DNA of 26,912 bases from an uncultured Clostridia bacterium (lineage in GTDB: Bacteria; Bacillota; Clostridia; Christensenellales; Aristaeellaceae), in the NCBI GenBank assembly GCA_934630975.1, contig CAKTXH010000029.1, positions 1 through 26,912 on the forward strand, read 5' to 3'. The notes beneath the pieces are model-generated. The model was not told where the DNA came from, did not search any database, and saw only the letters and a program-made list of their open reading frames with translations. Below, piece after piece: positions 1-5,616 of the stretch (position 1 is its first letter; each line of letters begins with the position of its first letter). The position numbers were made by a program, and so were the translations under genes.

Positions 1-320
1 CGACCCTCGCGTTCATGAACTGGGTCGTGACCTCCGACGAGGGCCGCAAGAGCATGTCTCAGGACATGGGCTTCGTCGCTCCGTTCGATACCTTCACCGG
101 CGAATATCAGTCCGCGAACCCGTTCGTGCAGATTGACGCGCAGTACACCGCCGAGGGCAAGCTCCCGGTGAGCTGGAACTTCGCGACCATCCCGTCCGAA
201 GAGTGGAAGAACGGCGTCGGCTCTGCGCTGACCGCTTACGCTGCCGGCACCGGCGATTGGGACGCTGTCAAGACCGCGTTCGTGGACGGCTGGGCGACCG
301 AGTATCAGCTGAGCCACTAA
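1..320 (+). CDS. Extracellular solute-binding protein of a sugar ABC transporter, C-terminal part (partial)
   Basis: Open from the left edge (reading frame starts at base 3) to the TAA at 318-320; only about 105 C-terminal residues are present. The segment starts T-L-A-F-M-N-W-V and has the look of the last helices of SBP_bac_1 carbohydrate-binding proteins: a helix ending in 'TSDEGRK', a middle stretch with many aromatic residues, and a terminal helix 'AVKTAFVDGWATEYQ'. It would capture the substrate outside the cell and hand it to the two permeases encoded just downstream. The assignment rests mainly on context (two CUT1 permeases follow) plus the C-terminal pattern. Signal peptide and ligand-binding residues lie outside the window, so the substrate cannot be told. 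Confidence 0.75.
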   Translation, partial: TLAFMNWVVTSDEGRKSMSQDMGFVAPFDTFTGEYQSANPFVQIDAQYTAEGKLPVSWNFATIPSEEWKNGVGSALTAYAAGTGDWDAVKTAFVDGWATEYQLSH

Positions 321-332
321 TGACCTTGCGCC

Positions 333-365
333 AAAAGGGGCGGGCACTTCGCCCTCCCCTTTTTC
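333..365 (+). terminator. Intrinsic terminator between binding protein and first permease
   Basis: AAAAGGGGCGGGC pairs with GCCCTCCCCTTTT around the loop ACTTC, one mismatch in 13 pairs, followed by a T-rich run. It starts 12 bases after the stop codon of the binding protein. Partial termination here would make more binding protein than permease, a common arrangement in ABC operons. Confidence 0.75.
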
Positions 366-380
366 TTCTTCAAACTGAAA

Positions 381-443
381 AAGACTGCAAAAAAGCAAAC
401 TGCCCCGCCAAGGGCAGTCTTCAAAGCGGCGTGCGCATCACGC
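381..443 (+). other. Leader with competing RNA hairpins before the first permease
   Basis: ACTGCCC (399-405) pairs with GGGCAGT (412-418) around a six-base loop. Alternatively AAGACTGC (381-388) pairs with GCAGTCTT (415-422). The two structures cannot coexist. A third small hairpin, GCGTG-CGCAT-CACGC, lies at 429-443. No U run follows, so these are more likely to affect mRNA processing or stability than termination. Function is inferred only. Confidence 0.4.
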
Positions 444-485
444 TCCTTTGCAGGCTGCCCGCAATTCATCCGAAAGGATTTCAAT

Positions 486-1337
486 ATGGAGAAAGCAATC
501 AAAAAGTATTGGCCGTTCTTCCTGCTGCCGACACTGGCGGCGTTTATCATCGGCTTTGTGTGGCCGTTCCTGTGGGGCATTTTCCTGTCCTTCCACAAGT
601 TCACCACCATCAGCAAGACGACGTTCGTTGGGCTGGATAACTATTTCAAGGTCTTTCAGGATAGCACGTTCGTCTCCGCCTTCTGGTTCACGGCGAAATT
701 CACCGTCGTTTCCACCATCCTGATCAACGTCATCGCGTTCGCCATCGCGCTGGCGCTGACCCGCGGGCTGAAGGGCACGAACGTCTTCCGCACCGTGTTC
801 TTCCTGCCGAACCTGATCGGCGGCATCGTGCTGGGCTATATCTGGCAGATTCTGCTCAACGGCATTTTGACCAACCTGGGCAAGCCGCTGCTCTCGCTGG
901 ATGCGCGCTACGGCTTCTGGGGCTTGATCATCCTGATGTGCTGGCAGCAGATCGGCTATATGATGATCATCTACATCGCGGGCCTGCAAAACGTGCCGGG
1001 CGATCTGCTGGAGGCCGCCGCCATCGACGGCGCGACCGGCATGCAGGCGCTTTTCAAGGTCAAGCTGCCGATGGTCATGCCCTCCATTACCATCTGCTCC
1101 TTCCTGACGCTGACCAACTCCTTTAAGCTCTTTGACCAGAACCTCTCGCTGACCGGCGGCGAACCGGCCAAGGCCAGCCAGATGCTCGCGCTCAATATCT
1201 ATGATACGTTCTACCAGCGCAGCGGCGCGCAGTGGAAGGGCATCGGCCAGGCGAAGGCCGTGGTCTTCTTCCTGCTGGTCATCGTGATTGCGCTCATTCA
1301 GCTTTATTTCACCCGTCGCAAGGAGGTGCAGCAGTAA
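486..1337 (+). CDS. Carbohydrate ABC transporter permease, MalF/UgpA-type (CUT1)
   Basis: A 283-residue integral membrane protein that forms one half of the translocation channel for a sugar or oligosaccharide importer. The first helix begins near residue 10 ('FFLLPTLAAFIIGFVWPFL'), and six hydrophobic segments are visible overall. The cytoplasmic EAA loop that docks the ATPase is clear near residues 178-205 ('LLEAAAIDGATGMQALF' followed by 'KVKLPMVMP'). The start at 486 is preceded by AAAGGA at 473-478. Its stop codon overlaps the next permease start (TAATG). No ATPase gene is present; CUT1 systems of Bacillota often use a shared MsmX-type ATPase encoded elsewhere, which is my inference here. 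Confidence 0.93.
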   Translation: MEKAIKKYWPFFLLPTLAAFIIGFVWPFLWGIFLSFHKFTTISKTTFVGLDNYFKVFQDSTFVSAFWFTAKFTVVSTILINVIAFAIALALTRGLKGTNVFRTVFFLPNLIGGIVLGYIWQILLNGILTNLGKPLLSLDARYGFWGLIILMCWQQIGYMMIIYIAGLQNVPGDLLEAAAIDGATGMQALFKVKLPMVMPSITICSFLTLTNSFKLFDQNLSLTGGEPAKASQMLALNIYDTFYQRSGAQWKGIGQAKAVVFFLLVIVIALIQLYFTRRKEVQQ

Positions 1338-2203
1338 TGGCCAAATATCATGACGGCGCTGTTTCCGGCTCCCGCCGCGTTGTGGATGTGCTGCTGACCG
1401 TTCTGCTTGCGGCGCTGTGCATCGTGTGGCTTTACCCGGTGCTGCTGATTCTGATTAACTCGCTCAAGGATGAATTGGCGATTTCCACCGCGACCGTGTT
1501 CGAGCTGCCGACGAAGGCGACCTTCGCCGGGCTGCATAACTACGTGTACGGCATCACCCAGCTGAACTTCCTGCAATCGTTCGGTTACTCGGCGGTGATC
1601 ACGATCACCTCGGTCGTGCTGATTCTGCTGTGCTGCTCGATGTGCGGCTGGTACATCACCCGCGTGACCTCCGCAATTTCCAAGGCGATGTATCTGCTGT
1701 GCGTGTTCTCGATGGTCGTGCCGTTCCAGATGGTGATGTTCACCCTCTCCAAGACGGCGGACACGCTGCGGCTCAACACGCCGTTCAACATCTGCGTGAT
1801 TTACCTCGGCTTCGGCGCGGGTCTGGCGGTGTTCATGTTCACCGGCTTCATGAAGTCCGTCCCGATTGCGATTGAGGAGGCCGCGATGATCGACGGCTGC
1901 AACCCGCTGCAAATCTTCTTCAAGGTTGTCTTCCCGATTTTGAAACCGACGATGATTTCCACCGCGATTCTGGAAACCATGTGGGTTTGGAACGACTATC
2001 TCCTGCCGACGCTGGTGCTGGATATCAAAAAATACCGCACCATCCCGATGGCGATTCAGTATTTCCGCGGCAGTTACGGCCGCGTGGAAATGGGCCCGAT
2101 GATGGCCTGCATCATGATCACGGTTCTGCCGATTATCGTGATGTACCTCGTCTGCCAGAAATACATCATCGACGGCGTGATCGCCGGTGCGGTGAAGGGC
2201 TAA
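1337..2203 (+). CDS. Carbohydrate ABC transporter permease, MalG/UgpE-type (CUT1)
   Basis: The 288-residue partner of the preceding permease. The start chosen is the ATG at 1337, which overlaps the upstream stop by one base (TAATG) and is preceded by AGGAGGTG at 1321-1328; a longer in-frame reading from 1232 would overlap the upstream gene by about 100 bases and is unlikely. First helix around residues 17-40; the EAA loop is 'IEEAAMIDGCNPLQIFFKV', followed by 'VFPILKP'. The C-terminal end 'QKYIIDGVIAGAVKG' is the typical MalG-family tail. It is last in the sugar-uptake operon and is followed by a strong terminator. Substrate unknown. Confidence 0.94.
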   Translation: MAKYHDGAVSGSRRVVDVLLTVLLAALCIVWLYPVLLILINSLKDELAISTATVFELPTKATFAGLHNYVYGITQLNFLQSFGYSAVITITSVVLILLCCSMCGWYITRVTSAISKAMYLLCVFSMVVPFQMVMFTLSKTADTLRLNTPFNICVIYLGFGAGLAVFMFTGFMKSVPIAIEEAAMIDGCNPLQIFFKVVFPILKPTMISTAILETMWVWNDYLLPTLVLDIKKYRTIPMAIQYFRGSYGRVEMGPMMACIMITVLPIIVMYLVCQKYIIDGVIAGAVKG

Positions 2204-2214
2204 AACCAAAATAG

Positions 2215-2272
2215 AACGCCGCGTCTGTTCTCCCGACTGTGAAGCGATGGGAGAGCGGACGCGGCGTTTTTT
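2215..2272 (+). terminator. Strong intrinsic terminator of the sugar ABC operon
   Basis: AACGCCGCGTC pairs with GACGCGGCGTT, the stem continues with TCTCCC/GGGAGA further in, and T6 follows at 2267-2272. It lies between the convergent ABC operon and the LysR gene and may also work weakly for the opposite strand. Confidence 0.85.
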
Positions 2273-2273
2273 G

Positions 2274-3125
2274 TCAGTTCGCGCTTTTGAGCAGATCGAG
2301 TATGGGCGAATCCTCCGGCGTGTTGGCGCGGCAGGCAAAACAGACGACGCGCTTGGGCAGCGAGTCGGCGACGGGCACACGGGCGAGCGCGAACGGCGCA
2401 AGCAGGCTGACATCCAGACAGAGCGAAATGCCCGCGCCGGAGGCGACCATGCCGCCGATGGCCGTTTCGTCGTCCAGCTCGTAGGCGATTTGCGGCGTAA
2501 GCCCCGCCGCGGCAAAGACCTCCATCAGCAGCGCATGCACGGGAGAGATGGATTTGTAGGTCAGCAGCGGATAGCGCGCGATTTCGGCGAGCGTGACCGC
2601 GCGGCCAAGCTGCGCAAGCGGATGATTCGGCGGCGTGACCAACACCCACGACTCGGTATAGATCGGCTCAAAGCGCAGCGCGTCAAAACCCGGCATGAAC
2701 GAGCAGATGCCCGCGTCCAGCTTCCCGGACTCGATGCCCGACAGAATATCCCGCGAGGCGGCGACACTCACGTTTACCGCCGTCTGCGGATGGGACGCGC
2801 GGAAATCGACGAGCAGCCGGGGGATGCGCTGCGCCATTGCGGTGGCAATTGCGCCCAACTGAATGGCGCCGCCCGCTTTGATGGCCGAAACGCCCTGCTC
2901 GATGGCGTCCAGCGCGGCCTTGGCGTAGCGGTAGAACGTCTCCCCGGCCGGGGTGAGCGCAATGCGCCGCCCTTCGCGCGCCACGAGCAGACAGCCCAGC
3001 TCCTTTTCGAGCGTCGAAATGGCATAGCTCAGGCTGGGCTGGGCGATAAAAAGTTCACGTGCGGCCTGCGTATAGCTTTGCGTTTGGGCGAGCGCGCAGA
3101 AATAGGTGAGCTGGTTGAGCGTCAT
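2274..3125 (-). CDS. LysR-family transcriptional regulator
   Basis: A 283-residue LTTR. The N-terminal winged helix-turn-helix is at about residues 1-60 ('MTLNQLTYFCALAQTQSYTQ', then 'AARELFIAQPSLSYAISTLE' and 'KELGCLLVAREGRRIALTPA'), followed by the linker helix and a periplasmic-binding-like effector domain from about residue 87 to the end. The start at 3125 has GGAGG seven bases upstream. It is divergent from the secreted flavin reductase gene, and a T-N11-A box sits between them, overlapping its own -35 region. LTTRs usually control the divergent neighbour and themselves, so this protein probably switches the reductase on in response to its substrate. The effector is not identifiable. Confidence 0.93.
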   Translation of the reverse strand: MTLNQLTYFCALAQTQSYTQAARELFIAQPSLSYAISTLEKELGCLLVAREGRRIALTPAGETFYRYAKAALDAIEQGVSAIKAGGAIQLGAIATAMAQRIPRLLVDFRASHPQTAVNVSVAASRDILSGIESGKLDAGICSFMPGFDALRFEPIYTESWVLVTPPNHPLAQLGRAVTLAEIARYPLLTYKSISPVHALLMEVFAAAGLTPQIAYELDDETAIGGMVASGAGISLCLDVSLLAPFALARVPVADSLPKRVVCFACRANTPEDSPILDLLKSAN

Positions 3126-3154
3126 GGGCGGCCTCCGAACATGGAATTGCCCCT

Positions 3155-3183
3155 AGTATACCACAATGCATAGAGGGATTCTA
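3155..3183 (-). promoter_or_regulatory. Promoter of the lysR-type gene
   Basis: On the minus strand the -10 is TATACT (3155-3160), with a weak -35 TAGAAT (3178-3183) at a 17-base spacing. The -35 lies inside the T-N11-A palindrome, which would suit negative autoregulation. Confidence 0.5.
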
Positions 3184-3184
3184 T
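3170..3184. promoter_or_regulatory. LysR box (T-N11-A palindrome)
   Basis: ATAGA-GGGAT-TCTAT is a perfect 5-5-5 inverted repeat containing T-N11-A, the classical LTTR recognition pattern. It lies in the intergenic region between the LysR gene and the flavin reductase gene, about 35 bases upstream of the proposed -10 - 17 - -35 block of the reductase. Confidence 0.7.
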
Positions 3185-3205
3185 CGGTCGATGGATATTT
3201 TATAT

Positions 3206-3234
3206 TTGTTTTTGGCAGGCAGAATTGATAAAAT
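3206..3234 (+). promoter_or_regulatory. Promoter of the secreted flavin reductase gene
   Basis: TTGTTT (3206-3211), 17-base spacer, TAAAAT (3229-3234). The weak -35 together with the upstream LysR box fits an activator-dependent promoter. The transcript would start near 3241, about 45 bases before the ATG. Confidence 0.5.
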
Positions 3235-3285
3235 AGTGGCAAGCAACAATTCATATCCGATCAGTCATTTGAGGAGGAAAAACAG

Positions 3286-5082
3286 ATGAACAAGAAGCTC
3301 CTTTCCATGCTGCTGGCGCTCTCCATGATGATGGGCACGGCGGCGCTGGCCGACGGCTATACCGCCGGAACCTACACCGGCAAGGCGGACGGCCGTAACG
3401 GCGAAATCACCGTGGACGTCACCTTCTCCGAGGATGCGATCACCGATATCGTGGTGACGGATCATCAGGAGACCGCGGGCATTGCGGACGCCGCGATCAA
3501 CGACCTGCCGGGCGAGATTGTCGCCAGCCAGAGCCTTGCGGTGGACGCCAAGAGCGGCGCGACCTTCACCTCCGAAGGCATTGTGAACGCCGTGGCGGAC
3601 GCTGTGGCGCAGGCGGGCGGCGACGCGGACGCGCTGCGCGCTGTCCCGGTTGAGAAGGAACTCTCCACCGAGACGATTGAAATGACCACCGACGTGGTGG
3701 TTGTCGGCGGCGGCGCGGCCGGTATGGCGGCGACGGTTCGCCTTGAGCAGCTCGGCAAGAACGTGATCCTGCTGGAGAAGGCTTCCTTCCTCGGCGGCGC
3801 GATCTCCGTCAGCGGCGGCAACCAGGTCGTCATGGGCAGCAAGCTTCAGGCTGAGGCCGGCGTGACGGATGACACTGTGGAATCCATGGTGGAGGACTTC
3901 ATGAAGAACGGCGCGAACCTCAACGTGCCGGAACTGATCAACCTGTATGCCGAGAACGTCGGCGCGACCACCGATTGGCTGAACGAGGATTGCGGCATTG
4001 CCTTCGATATGGAGGGCGGCCTGCATCAGCTGGGCGAGTACAGCCACAACCGCGAGCTGGCCTATGTCGGCGGCGGCGCGGGCTTTGCCGCCAGCATGCG
4101 CGAGGCGGTGGAGAAGAGCGGCGCGACCGTGCTGCTGTCCACCCGTGCGCAGAGCCTGAACGTGGAAGATGGCAAGGTGACCGGCGTGACCGCGCAGGCC
4201 AACGAGGGCACCACCTACGTCATCACCGCTGAGAACGTGATTCTGGCGACCGGCGGCTACGGCGCGAGCGACACCCTGCTCAGCGACGAGCTGGCCTCCG
4301 CGCTCTACTACGGCCCGTCTACCTCCACCGGCGACGGCGTGATCATGGCGACGGCGGACGGCGTCAACGCCGCGACCCGCCTGATGGAGTACGGCAAGCG
4401 TTACCCGAACGGCGTGGAAGTGAGCAAGGGCATTGCGAAGTCCACCATCGCGGGCAACATCACCGGCTGGACGATGAGCGCCATCCTCGTCAACGCGGAA
4501 GGCGAGCGCGTAGTCAATGAAAAGGCGAGCAACCGCACCATTCTGGAAGCGGAACTCCAGCAGACCGGCTCCGAGCTGTTCCTGCTGATGGACAGCGAGA
4601 CTTTCAACGTCTGGAAGACCAAGCTGGCGGCGGCCGGCCTGACCGAAGAGACCATCGACGGCTATGTCGCCGCCAACGGCACGACCACCCCGGTTTTCGC
4701 CCACGGCGATACGCTGGAGGAAGTCGCGGCGGCGGCCGGTGTGAACGGCGAGAATCTGGTCAAGACCGTCGAGCGCTACAACAGCTTTGTGGCCAACGGC
4801 AATGACGAAGATTTCGGCCGCTCTGCGGATTACATGACGATGGCCATCGGCGACGGCCCGTATTACCTCGTCGAGCAGAAGCCGCGCTTCGCCACCACGA
4901 TGGGCGGCCTGGTGGTCAATACCAGCCTCCAGGTGGAGAACACCGAGGGCAATGTGATTCCGGGCCTCTACGCGGCTGGCGAGGTTGTCGGCGGCGTGAT
5001 GGGCGACGATTCGCCCTCCGGCGCGAACAACGGCTGGGCGCTGACCGCCGGCAAGCTGGCGGCGGAAGCCATCGCGAAGTAA
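3286..5082 (+). CDS. Secreted FMN-binding / FAD-dependent reductase (fumarate reductase-like flavoprotein)
   Basis: 598 residues. Signal peptide at 1-22 with an A-L-A cleavage site and no lipobox cysteine. An FMN_bind domain at about 27-105 carries D87-A-K-S-G-A-T93, the ApbE flavinylation motif, so Thr93 should carry covalent FMN. An FAD_binding_2 domain from 136 starts with 'DVVVVGGGAAGMAA' (GxGxxG at 141-146). The proton-donor arginine context 'VVNEKASNR' (Arg417) is kept. By contrast, the His of the family's HTMGG motif reads Thr (TTMGG, 537-541), and the Arg of HGxNRxGG reads Ser576 (MGDDSPSG), so fumarate is an unlikely substrate. Proteins of this class pass electrons from flavinylated membrane proteins to small organic acceptors outside the membrane. 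Strong ribosome site GAGGAGGAAA; the divergent LysR gene is the likely regulator. The acceptor is unknown. Confidence 0.93.
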   Translation: MNKKLLSMLLALSMMMGTAALADGYTAGTYTGKADGRNGEITVDVTFSEDAITDIVVTDHQETAGIADAAINDLPGEIVASQSLAVDAKSGATFTSEGIVNAVADAVAQAGGDADALRAVPVEKELSTETIEMTTDVVVVGGGAAGMAATVRLEQLGKNVILLEKASFLGGAISVSGGNQVVMGSKLQAEAGVTDDTVESMVEDFMKNGANLNVPELINLYAENVGATTDWLNEDCGIAFDMEGGLHQLGEYSHNRELAYVGGGAGFAASMREAVEKSGATVLLSTRAQSLNVEDGKVTGVTAQANEGTTYVITAENVILATGGYGASDTLLSDELASALYYGPSTSTGDGVIMATADGVNAATRLMEYGKRYPNGVEVSKGIAKSTIAGNITGWTMSAILVNAEGERVVNEKASNRTILEAELQQTGSELFLLMDSETFNVWKTKLAAAGLTEETIDGYVAANGTTTPVFAHGDTLEEVAAAAGVNGENLVKTVERYNSFVANGNDEDFGRSADYMTMAIGDGPYYLVEQKPRFATTMGGLVVNTSLQVENTEGNVIPGLYAAGEVVGGVMGDDSPSGANNGWALTAGKLAAEAIAK

Positions 5083-5116
5083 GTATTCCATTCATTTCTG
5101 AATTGAATAGAATCTG

Positions 5117-5155
5117 ATAACACGCCGCCTTGTCAAAAGCAGGGCGGCGTGTTAT
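5117..5155 (+). terminator. GC-rich hairpin after the flavin reductase gene
   Basis: ATAACACGCCGCC (5117-5129) pairs perfectly with GGCGGCGTGTTAT (5143-5155). No U run follows, so termination may be partial. The -35 and -10 of the toxin promoter are built into the loop and right arm of this hairpin. Confidence 0.6.
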
Positions 5156-5158
5156 GAT
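5130..5158 (+). promoter_or_regulatory. Promoter of the type I toxin mRNA
   Basis: TTGTCA (5130-5135), 17-base spacer, TATGAT (5153-5158), each box 5 of 6 to consensus. The transcript should start close to 5165, exactly where the long inverted repeat begins, leaving an untranslated leader of about 67 bases. Confidence 0.8.
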
Positions 5159-5231
5159 ATCAAATGTAGTCAAGTAGGGCTACGAGGTAAGCGTCCCTTC
5201 GCAACAGCGTACAGAAGCGGAGGTGATAGCA

Positions 5232-5324
5232 ATGACGAACGTAGAGTTGTTGAACGCTCTTCTTTCCGTGATTGGTATCGTGATTGGTGCTGTGGCACTT
5301 GGTATCGCGTTAGTCAAGCGATAA
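5232..5324 (+). CDS. Small hydrophobic holin-like / type I toxin peptide (30 aa)
   Basis: A 30-residue peptide starting M-T-N-V-E-L-L-N, with one transmembrane helix at about 6-27 ('LLNALLSVIGIVIGAVALGI') and a basic end L-V-K-R. The ribosome site GGAGGTGAT (5219-5227) is a nine-base perfect anti-16S match with eight bases between GGAGG and ATG. The design (short N-terminal polar part, a single helix, basic C-terminus) matches the putative holin-like toxin family (TxpA/Bsr/Fst-like) of Bacillota, which insert in the inner membrane and depolarise the cell. It has its own promoter, long untranslated regions, a terminator and a convergent antisense RNA overlapping the stop codon and 3' UTR. The region looks more AT-rich than its neighbours. 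The family call is by pattern, not by search. It could also be a benign small membrane protein. Confidence 0.8.
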   Translation: MTNVELLNALLSVIGIVIGAVALGIALVKR

Positions 5325-5360
5325 AAAAGGCCGCCTCGCAGATTGCAGCTGCTTGGCGGC
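5322..5360 (-). terminator. Intrinsic terminator of the antisense RNA
   Basis: On the minus strand GCCGCC pairs with GGCGGC (5355-5360 with 5330-5335), an inner GCAG/CTGC stem extends it, and six Ts follow (complement of 5323-5328). On the plus strand no U run follows this hairpin, so it is specific for the antisense direction. Confidence 0.85.
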
Positions 5361-5427
5361 AGGTTAGGGTAAGTACCTAATTTGCTGTTACGGTGAGATT
5401 GCTCACCTCGTAGAGCACAACCTACTT
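5322..5427 (-). ncRNA. Antisense antitoxin RNA (RatA / RNA II-like), about 105 nt
   Basis: Predicted from a near-consensus minus-strand promoter (-35 at 5457-5462, -10 at 5434-5439), giving a start near 5427, and a terminator ending near 5322. The RNA is fully complementary to the 3' UTR of the toxin mRNA and just reaches its stop codon. Its first bases (AAGTAGG and, further in, CTACGAGGT) are the same as the 5' end of the toxin mRNA, so RNA and mRNA leader compete for the same 3' UTR target. No open reading frame with a ribosome site lies on this strand. By analogy with TxpA/RatA and BsrG/SR4, binding should cause mRNA degradation and/or block translation. Confidence 0.78.
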
Positions 5428-5433
5428 GACTAC

Positions 5434-5462
5434 ATTGTACGCTATCCCGGCAGGCTTGTCAA
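5434..5462 (-). promoter_or_regulatory. Promoter of the antisense antitoxin RNA
   Basis: On the minus strand TTGACA (5457-5462, perfect), 17-base spacer, TACAAT (5434-5439, 5 of 6). It is stronger than the toxin promoter, as expected for an unstable antitoxin RNA that must be in excess. The -35 lies in the loop of the toxin terminator. Confidence 0.85.
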
Positions 5463-5489
5463 GAAGTCAGGTTTGCCGGGGCTTTTTTT
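5446..5489 (+). terminator. Intrinsic terminator of the toxin mRNA
   Basis: CCCGGCA (5446-5452) pairs with TGCCGGG (5474-5480), followed by GC and seven Ts (5483-5489). It ends a transcript of about 325 bases for a 30-codon gene. Confidence 0.85.
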
Positions 5490-5514
5490 GTCAAAAACTT
5501 TCTCTGATTTCGGC

Positions 5515-5543
5515 TTGAAAGCCGCCCGCGAGTTTGATATACT
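5515..5543 (+). promoter_or_regulatory. Promoter of the DUF1846 gene
   Basis: TTGAAA (5515-5520), 17-base spacer, TATACT (5538-5543). Start expected near 5550, about 67 bases before the ATG. Confidence 0.8.
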
Positions 5544-5616
5544 AAACAGTCGAAGTGGTTTTTGAACTATGGCTTGAACGGGGACAGGCACAGCCTGACG
5601 GAATGGAGAGAGACAG

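Larger units (their letters stand above)
5163..5436. repeat. Long-range inverted repeat bracketing the toxin mRNA
   Basis: AATGTAGTCAAGTAGG (5163-5178) is the exact reverse complement of 5421-5436. CTACGAGGT (5180-5188) matches ACCTCGTAG (5405-5413), and AGC (5190-5192) matches GCT (5401-5403). In the toxin mRNA these arms would pair the 5' end with the 3' untranslated region, a long-distance interaction like those described for hok, aapA and fst mRNAs. Confidence 0.85.

Noticed and set aside
399..418. Hexaloop hairpin as a possible ANTAR target
   Set aside because: Its loop is CGCCAA, lacking the A1/G4 bases known for ANTAR sites, and the second hairpin nearby has a five-base loop; no terminator overlap.
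3265..5091. 608-codon open frame on the minus strand opposite the flavin reductase gene
   Set aside because: Shadow of a GC-rich gene: composition is His/Arg/Ala/Val-rich without domains, there is no ribosome site, and the plus strand carries clear FMN and FAD motifs. The same holds for the long minus-strand frames opposite the DUF1846, pyrG and envelope-operon genes.
5330..5360. Plus-strand terminator right after the toxin stop codon
   Set aside because: The hairpin has no U run on the plus strand; T6 follows only in the minus direction, and the real plus-strand terminator is at 5446-5489.
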